NCBI RefSeq assembly: GCF_022965805.1
Contig: NC_133101.1
Span: forward strand, 44,119,642-44,183,641
Length of the DNA stretch: 64,000 nt
DNA from: Primulina eburnea
Taxonomy: Eukaryota > Streptophyta > Magnoliopsida > Lamiales > Gesneriaceae
Direction: 5' to 3'
Positions 9,155 through 20,234 of the stretch are shown here, in pieces. Each line of letters begins with the position of its first letter. Within the stretch, counting starts at the first letter, position 1. The position numbers and the translations under genes were made by a program. The notes beneath the pieces were generated by a model, which worked only from the letters and a program-made list of their open reading frames with translations, was not told the DNA's origin and made no database searches.

Positions 9155-11729
9155 GTTGGCATTAGAGCAAGGTTCCTGTATAGGGTTTTGCCACCGCCAG
9201 TTTCTGCAGCTCAGTCTTAAAGCCTCAAGTCTGTAAGCTTATATGATTTAAATGTTCTAAATGATTTACCCTTATCACCTGAATGTTAACATGATTTACG
9301 CTTTATCATGATCTACAGTATATGTTTAATTGCTTTTATGATTAAAGGATTTACTACTTTAAAAACTGATTAAATTGCATGTTGTTACGTTTGGAATTGG
9401 ACGTGTCTCAGAATTCGAATATTGGGCTTTATGAGAGGTTGATAATGATTTGACTATATTGATCTTTAGGTTAGTAGTATTGATGTTCTACTCTTTGGGA
9501 AAATAAGTTAATCTTGAAAATTATGAATGTTTTTGGGACTTGTAGAATTTCTAAGAAATTACTGATGGTTCGTGGTTGCTAGTTGAATTAATTTTTGGGA
9601 ATTCCATGGAAGGATTAATGATTCGAAGACTACGACGATCTTTGGAAATATAAAAACGTAGAATTTATTTAGGATGCATTCTCTACCTAGTGGGATCTAA
9701 GGATTGAATTGCATGGATGGAGGATTTTAAGGACCTAATTGTAATAACCAATAATTTTAAGAACGAAGTGCAAAAATAAAATTCTAATGGACTATTTTCG
9801 AATTTATCAAACTTTGGGATTAAATTTTGAGTTTCAAGAAATTTAAGGTTTAAGGAGGCTAAGTTGAAAATTTTAGGTGGACAAAAATGCAAATTTCGAA
9901 GAGTTGTAGGGCAAAAAATGTAGTTTTTGAGAACTTTAAGGGCCACACTGCAAATTTTGGAATTTTTGAGGATTTAATTCAAACTTTAGAGGAACAATTG
10001 GGTTAAATTATTAATTTTTTGATGTTATGAGAATTGATTTTGGGTTTAATAAGTTTAAAATTATTGAAATTTATCTTACGAGAAACATATAAAATGGAAT
10101 TAGGAACGCCAACAACTTATGGGTAATTGTGGAATTCCGAGATTTAGGACAAATTGGTTAATGTTTGAGGAAATTAAGAATTAATGTTACAATTTATAAA
10201 AAAACTTGGGGACTAGTTTAATAGTAAATTAAAATCGAATGGTTAAATGACATGAAATATTGATGATTTAGGTTTGAGGGGATATTTATAACTTGAGATA
10301 TCTGGGTTATGATGTTATAAAGAATAGTAATCAAGGGAATTGTAGGATGAATCAATACTAGGCTTGAAAATCTAAGTGTTAATAGAATAATGCAGTGGAA
10401 AATTTAAGAATTTAGAGTGGTAACAATTTAAGATAAAATTGATCATTTGGTCAATTTACAAGATTAGACATTCAGTTAATTTATTTTTGGGGACTTAAGA
10501 TTTGACGTAGCTTAAGTTTTAATAATGATCTTAGAAGTTAAAAAAAATTATATCTTCACTACAGTAAAATTTTTCTAGAAAGTTGGGCATGACTGATGGT
10601 TAGCGTATTTTGTAGATGCATGTAAGGGTTGAGGTAGACACCTTGTTTTGAGAAATTTTTGGAAGTTATTAAGAAACTTGGGACTAAACGGATATGTGCG
10701 TTGGAGTTATACTATCTATTACTAATTGGGTTGAGTAAGCTTGAATTTCAAGTTTATGAGATAAGTGTTTATACAAAAATTTTGGGTGAAATAAACAAAA
10801 AGAGAATTAGTGGTGTTCAACATAGATTATCAATGAAGAATAGTAAGATTTTTATTGAGTAAGAAATCTAAATCTTGATATGGGAATTCTAGAATTCTAT
10901 GGGTTATAAGTGAAGTTGATTTATTAGAGTTAGCCTAAGGCTACCATGGGATAACTTATTAATTTTTATACGCTAGGATTAATTAAACATTAAGAATACG
11001 TAAGAATGCGATATTCGTTCCAATGAGGAAAGTTCAAGGGTCTTAGGCCTCATCTATATTGTAATTAGGAAAAAAATAGTTAAAAACGTAATTGATACTA
11101 GAATGATTTTATTATTAAGGTAGAAGATCGATATTGCCTATCTTGCGTTTTATGGATTAACGTTACTAGAATTTAAGATTTGCAACAATATTATGTTTGG
11201 AGTATATTTGTAAATAGTTAAGTTACGTAAGTTTGGTGCTGTAATATAAAGATTTGATTTAAGGATCTTAGGCTAATATTATTATGGGGTTGAGATAAGG
11301 CTTGACTTTTAAGTGTATTAACGGGGATATGAGCGATCAGTGAATTTTGGTGCTAAGGTTTCTTAAGTCGAACTGCATAAATACTAATGTAATAGGTCCA
11401 TGAACATTACAGGTTTAATATAAGAAAAGTAAAATGAGATAAGTTGGGATATCTATTTCTAGTATGAGAATTTCGAGAAAGTCATAAATTCAAGGACATG
11501 GTAAAATAGAACTAAGTCACCATAAGTCGTTTTAAGTTGCAATTCGAGAACGAGGATTTTGGTAGGCAAATTTAATTAAGATTGAGGGTGCATAAGGACA
11601 ATTTAACACTTATTTTATGAGAGTAGCGCAGTAGAAGCGTGGATTATTGGGATACTAGCATTAAGAGTTTAAACTCTTTTTTTGTCAAGGATAAGTTCGG
11701 GGACGAAATTCAATTTAAGAGGGGTAGAT
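9155..11729 (+). other. LARD-1 internal region with PBS (9157) and PPT (about 11715-11729)
   Basis: TGGCATTAGAGCAAGG at 9157 is a two-mismatch version of the initiator-Met-tRNA primer site. The region ends in a purine tract (aagaggggtaga) just before TGTAAC at 11730. Between them lie about 2.5 kb of AT-rich, conspicuously C-poor sequence with no open frame above 90 codons and no retroviral motif in either strand. It resembles 59223-60467 of LARD-2 in several blocks, including gagtagcgcag(t/c)(a/g)gaagcgtgga near the 3' end. I see no gene here. Confidence 0.78.
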
Positions 11730-14430
11730 TGTAACGTCCCGAAAAATTTGAAGGTCCACGTGAACCACGTGCATGTAAATTATTAAATTTTTTGGTATCT
11801 TATTAAATTCTTTTAAAGCATAAAATGCATGTTTATTATATTAATTTGTTTTAATTATTTTATGCATAATTCATGCATGATAGGATTTAATTCACGAAAT
11901 TTTAAAAGTTCATGCATTAGGGTTTCTAGATGCATTTCACGCTCGAACGAGGAACGGAGACTGGAGAATTTTCAGAAAAATTATTTTATTATACGATCTA
12001 TTTTTATAAATTAATTTAAAATGTTTTTAAGGCTATTTTCAAAAATGGGAATTTATTTGGGTATTTTAACCCGCAAGATTTTATTTTTAACGGTACGCAA
12101 ATTTTATAGATTCGGGGGACTTTTTAGGGGTTCGGCTAATATTTTCAAAATCTTTTCAACAAGAAATATTTTTTGGAGTGCGTTTGGATTTAATGGGTCT
12201 ACTTTTGAGATTTTTTAGCTTAAAATCCTTTTTAAACTTTTGATTAGCATTTAAGGCCCATTAATTAATCCTAAACCTTATATTTAGCACCTAATTACCT
12301 CATTAAAATCCCACTAAACCTAATTAGGTTTCAGTAGCCGCCCATCTCCCCCACTAACAATTCCTATCGTGAATTGCTGCTGCAAGTTGTCGGTTATGCC
12401 ATTTTTCACTTCTAGCAAAAAGCTTTCTCCTGGGCTGCGGTTCTTCGATCGTTTTTCCTAGATTATTCATCAAGGCACGTGCTGTAACATCCTTGCTGCA
12501 TCATTCACGTGATTTATGTCTGCAATGTTTGTATCATGCATTAGTTTTTTCTCGATCCAACCATGTGTGTGTGGAATTTTCGGTTTTCATGTGTAAAATG
12601 TATTCTTGTGTTTCGACACTCACGTTTTCTGATTATTTTTGCAAGGGCTGCGAGTGCTGGTCATTTAATGGATGAGCAAGGTGATGAGATGATGTTCTGG
12701 GGTTAGAGTTTACGGCAGCTTACAGTAGGATGCAAAGCCGAGGAATTGAGCGTGTATTGCCTCGTTTTGGGATGGGGCTCGGACAAAGGTTCAACTGACG
12801 GGTTGAGGACATCTCCAGGCCTTGGACTGGTCTCTGATGAGTCTGAGTCACGATCTGTAAGAGCTTGAACCCTGCTGGTCTGAACTCGAGGGCCACACGA
12901 GAGAGCTACATCGAGGAGGTGTCATGGCCGAGTGTCTTGGGAGGTTTAGCGAGAACTGGAATCTTCAGCATGCAGGTGACTAGTTGCGTGGGTTCAGTGG
13001 GATCAGGGACGTCTTATGATGGTCTAATGAGGGTTGAGATGGGGCTGGATCGGTTTGGTGTAGGCTAGAGTGAAATTAATAGGAAGTGGGGCACTAGGGT
13101 TGGTGGAGTTAGGAGCCACGAAAAGTACAACAGCTGGATGTCTAAATTTTCAAAGGTTTATAGGTCTGGTTTTTGAGGTTTTAGGGCCTTTAAATGGGGT
13201 ACTAAGTATGGTAAAAATTTGGGAAAGATTTGGTTAAGTTTTGAGTCGATTCAGGTTAAAATCGGGACCTCGGTCCAAGTTTTAAAACGACTCCGTCAAG
13301 TTTTAAATTGGGCTCGAGTTTACGTCTACGGATGCATTTAAATATTTTTTGGGACATTTTATGGAGTTTGGTAAACTTCGGGTCAATTTTAGAGGTCCAG
13401 GGGTTAGACGATAATTTTTGGGTTTCCTAGGAGCAAAATGGACATTTTTCACCGGGGGTGAGATTTTGGTCCTGGCAGCGCCCTGAGTACAAATATATGA
13501 TATTTTAAATGTTTATGCATCATTGTTACGATTTTTACGCAATTATGATGAATATGTTACATGCTTGGTTTAAAGGAAAAGTTACGCATATGCATGTTTT
13601 TATTAAGTGATGAAAATGATGATATTTTTTTTAAGGATGGGAATTGGTTTTGACTGACGATGTATATGTATACGATGACATGAGATATGATGAGCTGAGG
13701 GCCGGGCTCTGTGGGAGGGTAATGTGTCGCTAATGTCCCCTGCCGCCAGGTACCACGGTTTTATAGATGGATCCATCGATAGAGCTGATACGATAGCTGA
13801 TACGAAAGTCACAACTGATGAACCGAATTCAATTAAAAGAAAATGATTAATTTTATGATGACACGATGAGCAGTTTTGACATGTATATGATGACATGAGA
13901 TTACATGATTTGATACGAGATGAATTTACACGACACGTTATGTTATACTTTTAAGTTCAAGAAAGATATATGGAATATGATATTTTTCACTGCTGTGTGC
14001 CATGTATATGTACTTGTTATTGATGGTACAGGTGTATTGAGTCTTTAGACTCACTAGGCGTATGTGATGCAGGTCAGCTAAACGATGAGGAGACTGTAGG
14101 TGCCGAACTCTGAGTAGGCAGACCTGGTGCGCTGACACGACCTAAGGACCGCATGTTTTCCGCATTATGATTTATTAGATTTGAGAGTAGATGAACATTT
14201 TCATACGTTGATGATTTTAAGATTTTTACTCGTTTATGTTTACCTATGATTTTGGATGAGTGTAGTTAATCTAAACTGCGCTATTTTACTGTCAAATATT
14301 TAAGATCATTTTTAAATGTTATATTTTTCTGTAGAGCGCATGCATGCGAAACGTTTAAATTTTATGTCGAAAATACGAGCTTTTATAAATAAAAAAAATA
14401 TTTCCGCATATTAAATAAGTAGATGTTTCA
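11730..14430 (+). repeat. LARD-1 3' LTR (complete, 2.7 kb)
   Basis: It starts TGTAACGTCCCGAAAAATTT and ends atgtttca, giving TG...CA termini. The start matches the LTRs at 54135 and 60468. It contains the block gaacggagac near 11952 that also occurs in fragment C and LARD-2. The base after 14430 resumes Copia-1 gag, so this is the true right end of the insertion. Confidence 0.9.
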
Positions 14431-15826
14431 ATTTGCATATTAAGGAGATCTTTGGTGAGCAAACACGGCCTCTTAGGCATGCTACCGTCAAGGAGCTGAT
14501 CATTTTACGCATGCGAGATGGGGCCTCGGTCCATGAGCATGGCCTAAAGTTGATTGGGCTTGTGGATAAGCTTGTTGGCTTGGATCTTACATTGCCATCG
14601 GAGCTGAACACTGACGTGTTGCTCTTGTCACTGCCTAGCTCATTTGATCCTTTTGTGTTGAATTTCAACATGAAAAAGATAGAGCCAACCCTTGAGGAGT
14701 TGGTGAAAATGCTTGTTACATTTGAGTCTACCATCAAGAAAGAGAAGCCGGTTCTTTATGTGGGTTCTTCATCTGGTACGAAGACTGGTCAATCTGGGAA
14801 GGGAAAAAAGCGTTCTTTCCAACGTCCCAAGAAGAATGTGCCTTTGAAGAGGCAAGCTCTGAATCCCGTAGTGGCAGCCTCACCAGTAAAGGCTGACAAG
14901 ACTGCTGATATTTGTCATCACTACAAGAAGCCTGGACATTAGAGGCGTAACTACAGAGAATATATTGCTCAGAAGAGTTCTGGAAACGTTATCTTCTATA
15001 TTGAAGTAAACATTTCTATTAACTCTACTTCTTGGGTATTGGATATCGGCTGTGGCTCACATCTCTGTAATGATTTGCAGGTGATGGGAAGAAGTAGGAG
15101 ACTAAGGGAAGATGAGACCTTTTTGAGGATGGCCAATGGAGCAAGAGTTGCTGCCAAGGCCGTAGGAGATGTTTACTTATTGTTGAACAATGATTTTAAG
15201 TGGATTTTAAGAGATGTTTTGTTTGTACCTGATTTGGTGAAAAACATTGTTTCCATTTCTATGCTTGATAAAGATGGATATTCTTGTTTATTTAGCAAAG
15301 ATGTTTGCAACATTTACAAGAATGAATGTTTAATTGGTATTGAGGAACTTGAAAACGATCTCTATAACTTAAAATTGAAAGATTTTCCACTAAATAATGT
15401 CCAAGCAATAACAACAACCAACAAACGAAAACATGATACTCTAAATTCGGCACAATTATGGCATGCTCGATAAGGACATATTTCCTAAAGTAGGATGAAC
15501 AAGCTAGTGGGAGTAGGCATGTTTGATTTGTCTGATATTAATTCTCTCACGACTTGTGAATCCTGTCTGGAAGGAAACGTGACCGAAATTCCCTTTAAGG
15601 GCCATGTGGAGCGATCAAAAGAGTTATTAGATTTGATCCATACTTATGTGTGCAGTCCGCTTAGCATCACTGCTATGCATGGACATACCTACTTCATCAC
15701 CTTTACCGATGAGTTTTCGAGGTATGGGTGTGTGTATTTGATTAGATATAAATCTGAAGCCTTTGAAAGGTTCAAAAAATTCAGAAGTGAAGTAGAGAAA
15801 CAGTTGGGACCCGAGAATTTGATTAC
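14431..15826 (+). pseudogene. Copia-1 gag-pol, first part: gag, protease, start of integrase
   Basis: This begins within gag, in the frame of HIKEIFGEQTRP, because LARD-1 and a deletion removed about the first hundred residues. The capsid-like region (PLRHATVKELI, LEELVKMLVTFEST) is followed by a basic stretch and a zinc knuckle near 14910-14960. The knuckle reads CHHY instead of CHHC, and a TAG at 14941 stops it. The protease has WVLDIGCGSHLC at 15033-15068: the catalytic D-T/S-G is D-I-G, so it should be inactive. The pre-integrase region ends with stops between 15471 and 15488. The integrase core begins at about 15495 (LIHTYVCSPLSI, TDEFSRYG) and is cut by solo LTR B. It is non-functional. 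Confidence 0.88.
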
Positions 15827-17967
15827 TGTAATCTGAAATGATTTGGTGATAACTGATGTGATTATAGACGGAACGGATTAAACCAAGAAAGATGGAAGGT
15901 GATTCGAATTATGTGCGAGGAAGAGTCCTCGCGCATATGCGCGACCCCACCGGGTGCATAATGCGCGAGGCAGGCAGAAGTCCTCGCGCATATGTGCGAT
16001 CAGGTTCCACGCATGTGCGCGAGGGTGGCAGAAACTTGTGAAGGACCTCGCGCATATGCGCCGAGCAAGGGCGCACATATGCACGAGCTGCCGTGAGAAT
16101 AACGCGCCGAGACTTTGTGTCTCGCGCATATGCGCGAGACGTGCAGTTTGATGAGTGAGCCACGTTTCTTTGGACATGCATTGATATATATATTAATTCT
16201 TCAATCCTTAAGAATCAGACAAGCAACTCGAGAAGAACTCCATGAAAGGAACGAGAAATATTTCAGAAATCCTTACGCCTTTATATTTCGATCCGTCCGT
16301 TAGATTTTGAATCTGAGTACAGTACTGAGTTCCTATCGACGAGAGCTTCAACAGGACGTAAGTTTTGTTATGTTTTAATATGATTTGAAATTATGATACT
16401 GCCAGAATCAGATACGATTGATATATGTTGTTCTTGCGATATCAGACATCGCATAATCGAAACCGGATCGAAGAACAGATACCGTATGAAATTGTTATGA
16501 ATTTTCAGAGTTGATTTGATTGTGATTAGACCGATTTGATATCAGAATTGTGTTTTTATCGATTATGAGGTGTTGGGATTGATATTTGATTGATATTGTA
16601 TTGCTTGGTATATTGATATTATTCAGGTTTGGATCAGATGAGTTGTTGATTCGTATATACTGATATTGTATTGCCGGTATTGTGAGATTGTACAGAGTTG
16701 AGATTATGATCTGTTATTGTTAAGATTTCGGGTTATACTGATATTGATTATGAGCCGTGTGATTATATATGTGATGTTGAAATTGACAGGGTTATTGAGA
16801 TTGTATTGTTATACCGTCGAAACATCAGTAGATTGATATTAGTCAGATTCGTTTGATTGAGATTGTATCGTTGTATCATTGACAGTGATCAAATGATGTC
16901 TTGATTTGTGTATTGATCAGAACAGACCTTGAATTGAGTTGTATAGTGACACATTCTATTCGATAATTGGATATGGACAGCTTTGACTTCGAGACTTCAA
17001 CTTCGTCAGACCGAGAAGAGAAAGGTATAAATTGATGTTGATGCAAGATTGCAGAACTCGAGTTGACTCGACTTGAGTTTCCCAAAATCACATACTTTAC
17101 TTTATTGCATTGATATTTGCAATTGAATGAAATTGATATATTTGATTTATTGATTTATGTATTGAGTCATAGGCGGATACGCCTAGTCTTAGACGATTGA
17201 TGTTGTGACATGGGTGCCTGATAGTGATGGAATCGTCACGGGCACATTGCACATTGTCACAGGATAGTGATTTGGCGAATGTGCCAAAGTCTGTGACGGA
17301 TAGGTCAAGACACCGGATGTTTGGTCATATCTAAGTGGATAGAATTGGAGTTTCTTCTATTACTGATTTTCGGTATGAAAAGGGTAAAAGTCCGTGAATA
17401 ACAACGTACCACCACTCCGATCGGGAGTATAGCTGGGTGTATGTTCTTATTCAGATCGGGATCCCTAGATTAGGATGAGTCGAGTCAGAGTCTAAGAATC
17501 ACGAGGTGCGATTCAGAGTTTATATTGATTCATGTTCTGATTTTGATACATGTTATGAATATTTGTTTCATGCTGTTATGTTTGATTATATGAAATACAT
17601 GTGTACATGATTTATACTGGGAATGTAATTCTCACGGGAATTATCCGGATGTTGTCTTGTTTGTATGTGTGCTTGAAAACAGGTGGGACAGGATCAGGAT
17701 CAGGGAGAGGATGAGAGATTATAGTTAGCGTGGAGATCCGGGCCCAGAAGCAGAATAGGACTCAGCACTGGATGTATAGTCGTTGAACTTAGTTGAGATA
17801 GAGACATGTAGTACATGTTTGTACTTTGATATTGATATGTATATCAGATAGATTACATTACGTTTCCGCATTTATATTTTAAAAAAAAATATTAGTCCCA
17901 CTTTTCTTAATTATTATATTTGACATTAACAATGGTTAAGACATGAATTAGCGTCCGGGTCACCACA
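15827..17967 (+). mobile_element. Solo LTR B (Tekay-like Ty3/Gypsy family) in Copia-1 integrase
   Basis: It starts TGTAATCTGAAATG and ends GTCCGGGTCACCACA, like the LTR ends of the complete element (gtccgggtccccaca). There is no PBS, PPT or internal part. Copia-1 integrase is interrupted here: the left flank is the codons before GRSIK and the right flank resumes at gatcggatcgaggtgg, as in uninterrupted Copia-3 near 45650. The flanking pentamers (attac and cataa) do not match, so the duplication is mutated, the ends are a few bases off, or the copy was rearranged. It shares many blocks with solo LTR A in the opposite orientation. Confidence 0.82.
15927..16138. repeat. Palindromic CGCGCATATGCGCG modules in solo LTR B
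   Basis: About seven versions of the palindrome CTCGCGCATATGCGCGAG occur within 212 bp. Perfect or near-perfect examples are at 15928-15943 and 16121-16138, with degenerate ones between. They alternate in half-site quality, and neighbouring pairs face each other. The cluster lies about 100-310 bp inside the LTR start. Confidence 0.9.
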
Positions 17968-20220
17968 CATAAAGTCACTTCGATCGGATCGAGGTGGTGA
18001 GTATTTGAGTGCCGAGTTCCAAGAGTACCTTATGGAGAATGTGATTCTCTCGCAGTGAACTCTGCATGCTTCACCCCAGTTGAATGGTGTTTCAGAGCAT
18101 CGTAACTGGACTTTGATTGACATGGTTCGATCTATGATGGGGTTCACGGAGTTGCCGCCATCCTTTTGGGGATATGCGCTTGAGAAAGCGGCACTGTTGT
18201 TGAACAATGCTCATTCAAAGTTAGTCGATAAGACACCATATGGGATATGGATGGGTAAGCCTCCCAAATATTCTTTTTTTAGAATATGGGGATGCCTTGC
18301 TTATGTGAAGCAGACAGTGGGAGATAAATTGTATAGTCGATCCATTTTATGTTACTTTGTGGGATATCCAAGAAATTCAGTTGGATATTATTTCTATCAT
18401 CTCAAGAAACAAAGGTGTTCGTTTCTAGGAATGCAACATTTTTGTAAAGAAATTTCTATTGATAGAAAAGGGGAGATGATAGAACTCAAAGAAGTTTGAG
18501 ATACACCCACAATTGAAAAACCTACTCCCGAAGAGCCAAGAGAGCAAATACAAGCTCCTAGAAGATCCGAGAGAGTCTCGAGACCACCTATGAGGTATGG
18601 TATGCTTCTTGAAGAGGGCCATGATGAGCCTAACCATGGATGTGATCTATTGACCTTCAAAGAAGCGTTATCTGATGCCGATTCATCCAAGTGGCTTGAA
18701 GCAATGAAATCTGAGATGAATTCCATGCATTCGAATTTAGTGTGGAATCTCGTGGATCCACCTGAGGGAACTGTTCCCATAGGGTGTAAATAGATTTACA
18801 AGAGGAAACTTGAGGTGGATGGGAAGGTATTGACCTTCAAGGCGCGATTGGTAGTAAAAGGATATACTCAAAGACAAAGAGTTGACAATGAGGAAACCTT
18901 TTCTCCAGTTGCAATGTTAAATTCTATAAGGATATTGCTAGCCATAGCTGCATTGTATGACTATGAGCTACATCAGATGGATGTCATGACAACTTTTCTT
19001 AATGGGGATATTAAGGAAAAGATTTACATGTCTCAACCTGAAGGGTTTACATCTGTCGGAAGTGGGCATATGTTATGCAAACCTCATATAACTATTTATG
19101 GTCTAAATCAGGCATCTAGGAGTTGGAACCTTAGATTCGATAGTACAATCAAAGAGTTTGGTTTTACTAAGAATTCTGAGGAACCTTGTGTTTATAAGAA
19201 GGTTAGTGGGAGTGCTGTGACATTCCTTGTGCTTTATGTTGATGACATTCTACTCATTGAGAATAATGTAGGGATGTTGCAATCAACTAAAATATGGTTA
19301 GCGAATAAGTTCTCGATGCAGGATTTGGGTGAAGCATCTTTTGTATTGGGAATACAGATCTATAGAGATAGATCGAGAAGATTGTTTGGTCTTACCCAGT
19401 CCACATACATTGATACCATCGTTAAGCGGTTCTCGATGGATGAGCCTAAGAGAGGACATCTACCAATGTGTCATGGTGTGTCCCTATCAAGTCTATGTCT
19501 CCCAAGACTGATGCAGAGATAGCGACGATGACACGCATTCCGTATTCATTCTCAATTGGTAGTATCATGTATGGGATGATATCTACACGCTTTGACGTGG
19601 CTTATGAACTAAGTGTAGTGAGTAGATATCAATCGAACCATGGTCTTCCACATTGGAAAGCTGTGAAAGATATCCTCAAGTATTTGAGAAGGACCAATAA
19701 GTTGTTCTTATTTTATGGGGGTGGCGAACTGAAATTTGAAGGATATACCGACTCTAGCTTCCAAAGCCATATCGATGACTCAAAGTCAACCTCTGGGTTC
19801 ATATTCATGCTTAATGATGCTGCTGTCTCTTGGAAGAGTTCCAAGCAAGACAGTACTGCGGATTCCACCACTGAGGCAGAATACATTGTTGCATCAGCTG
19901 CAGCAAAGAAGACTGTTTGGATAAGGAATTTCGTCCAAGAGTTGGGTGTCATTCCCAATGGAGTAGCTCATGTCCCGGTGTTTTGTAACAACACGGGAGC
20001 CATAGCTAATGCAAAGAAGCCAAGGTCTCATCAGAAATCCAAACATGTATTAAGAAAGTACCACATCCTCCGAGAGATTGTAGAAAGAGGAGAAATATCG
20101 ATTGACAAAGTCGGCTCCGCAGATAATGTTGCTGATCCGCTAACTAAGCCTTTACCTGGACCATTATTCGAGAAGCATCTCGAATCGACGTGTTTGAAGC
20201 ATATGGGTAGTTGGCTCTAG
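17968..20220 (+). pseudogene. Copia-1 gag-pol, second part: integrase end, reverse transcriptase, RNase H
   Basis: It resumes in the integrase core (SDRGGEYLSAEF-like codons) and reads QLNGVSE, although the codon after Q at 18056 is TGA. The integrase C-terminal segment (LLNNAHSK, YGIWMGKPPKYS) is followed by a linker with a TGA at about 18497. RT runs from about 18600, with a TAG at 18791, FSPVAMLNSIRILLAIAA, and the catalytic YVDD at 19235-19246. A frameshift near 19490 leads into RNase H: DSSFQSHIDDSKSTSGF, TTEAEYIV and a terminal GSWL stop at 20218-20220, which is the normal Copia end. Every domain can be recognised but the frame is broken at least five times. Confidence 0.9.
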
Positions 20221-20234
20221 TGCAAGTGGAAGAT
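20221..20234 (+). other. Copia-1 polypurine tract
   Basis: A purine-rich stretch (gcaagtggaagat) lies between the RNase H stop and the LTR start TGTTAG. It is the plus-strand priming site. Confidence 0.75.

Larger units (their letters stand above)
7543..14430 (+). mobile_element. LARD-1: coding-poor long-LTR retroelement inserted in Copia-1 gag
   Basis: A truncated 5' LTR (7543-9154), PBS (9157), internal region (9155-11729), PPT and a complete 3' LTR (11730-14430) are all in order. The right edge lands inside Copia-1 gag: the sequence after 14430 continues the gag codons for HLKELFGEQTRP-like residues. The internal region has no recognisable protein domain. Long LTRs with a non-coding interior fit a LARD (large retrotransposon derivative), which would depend on proteins from another element. 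The left end is missing: the 5' LTR starts at the equivalent of 12931, 1.2 kb into the LTR, and is fused to the Copia-1 leader. Confidence 0.8.
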
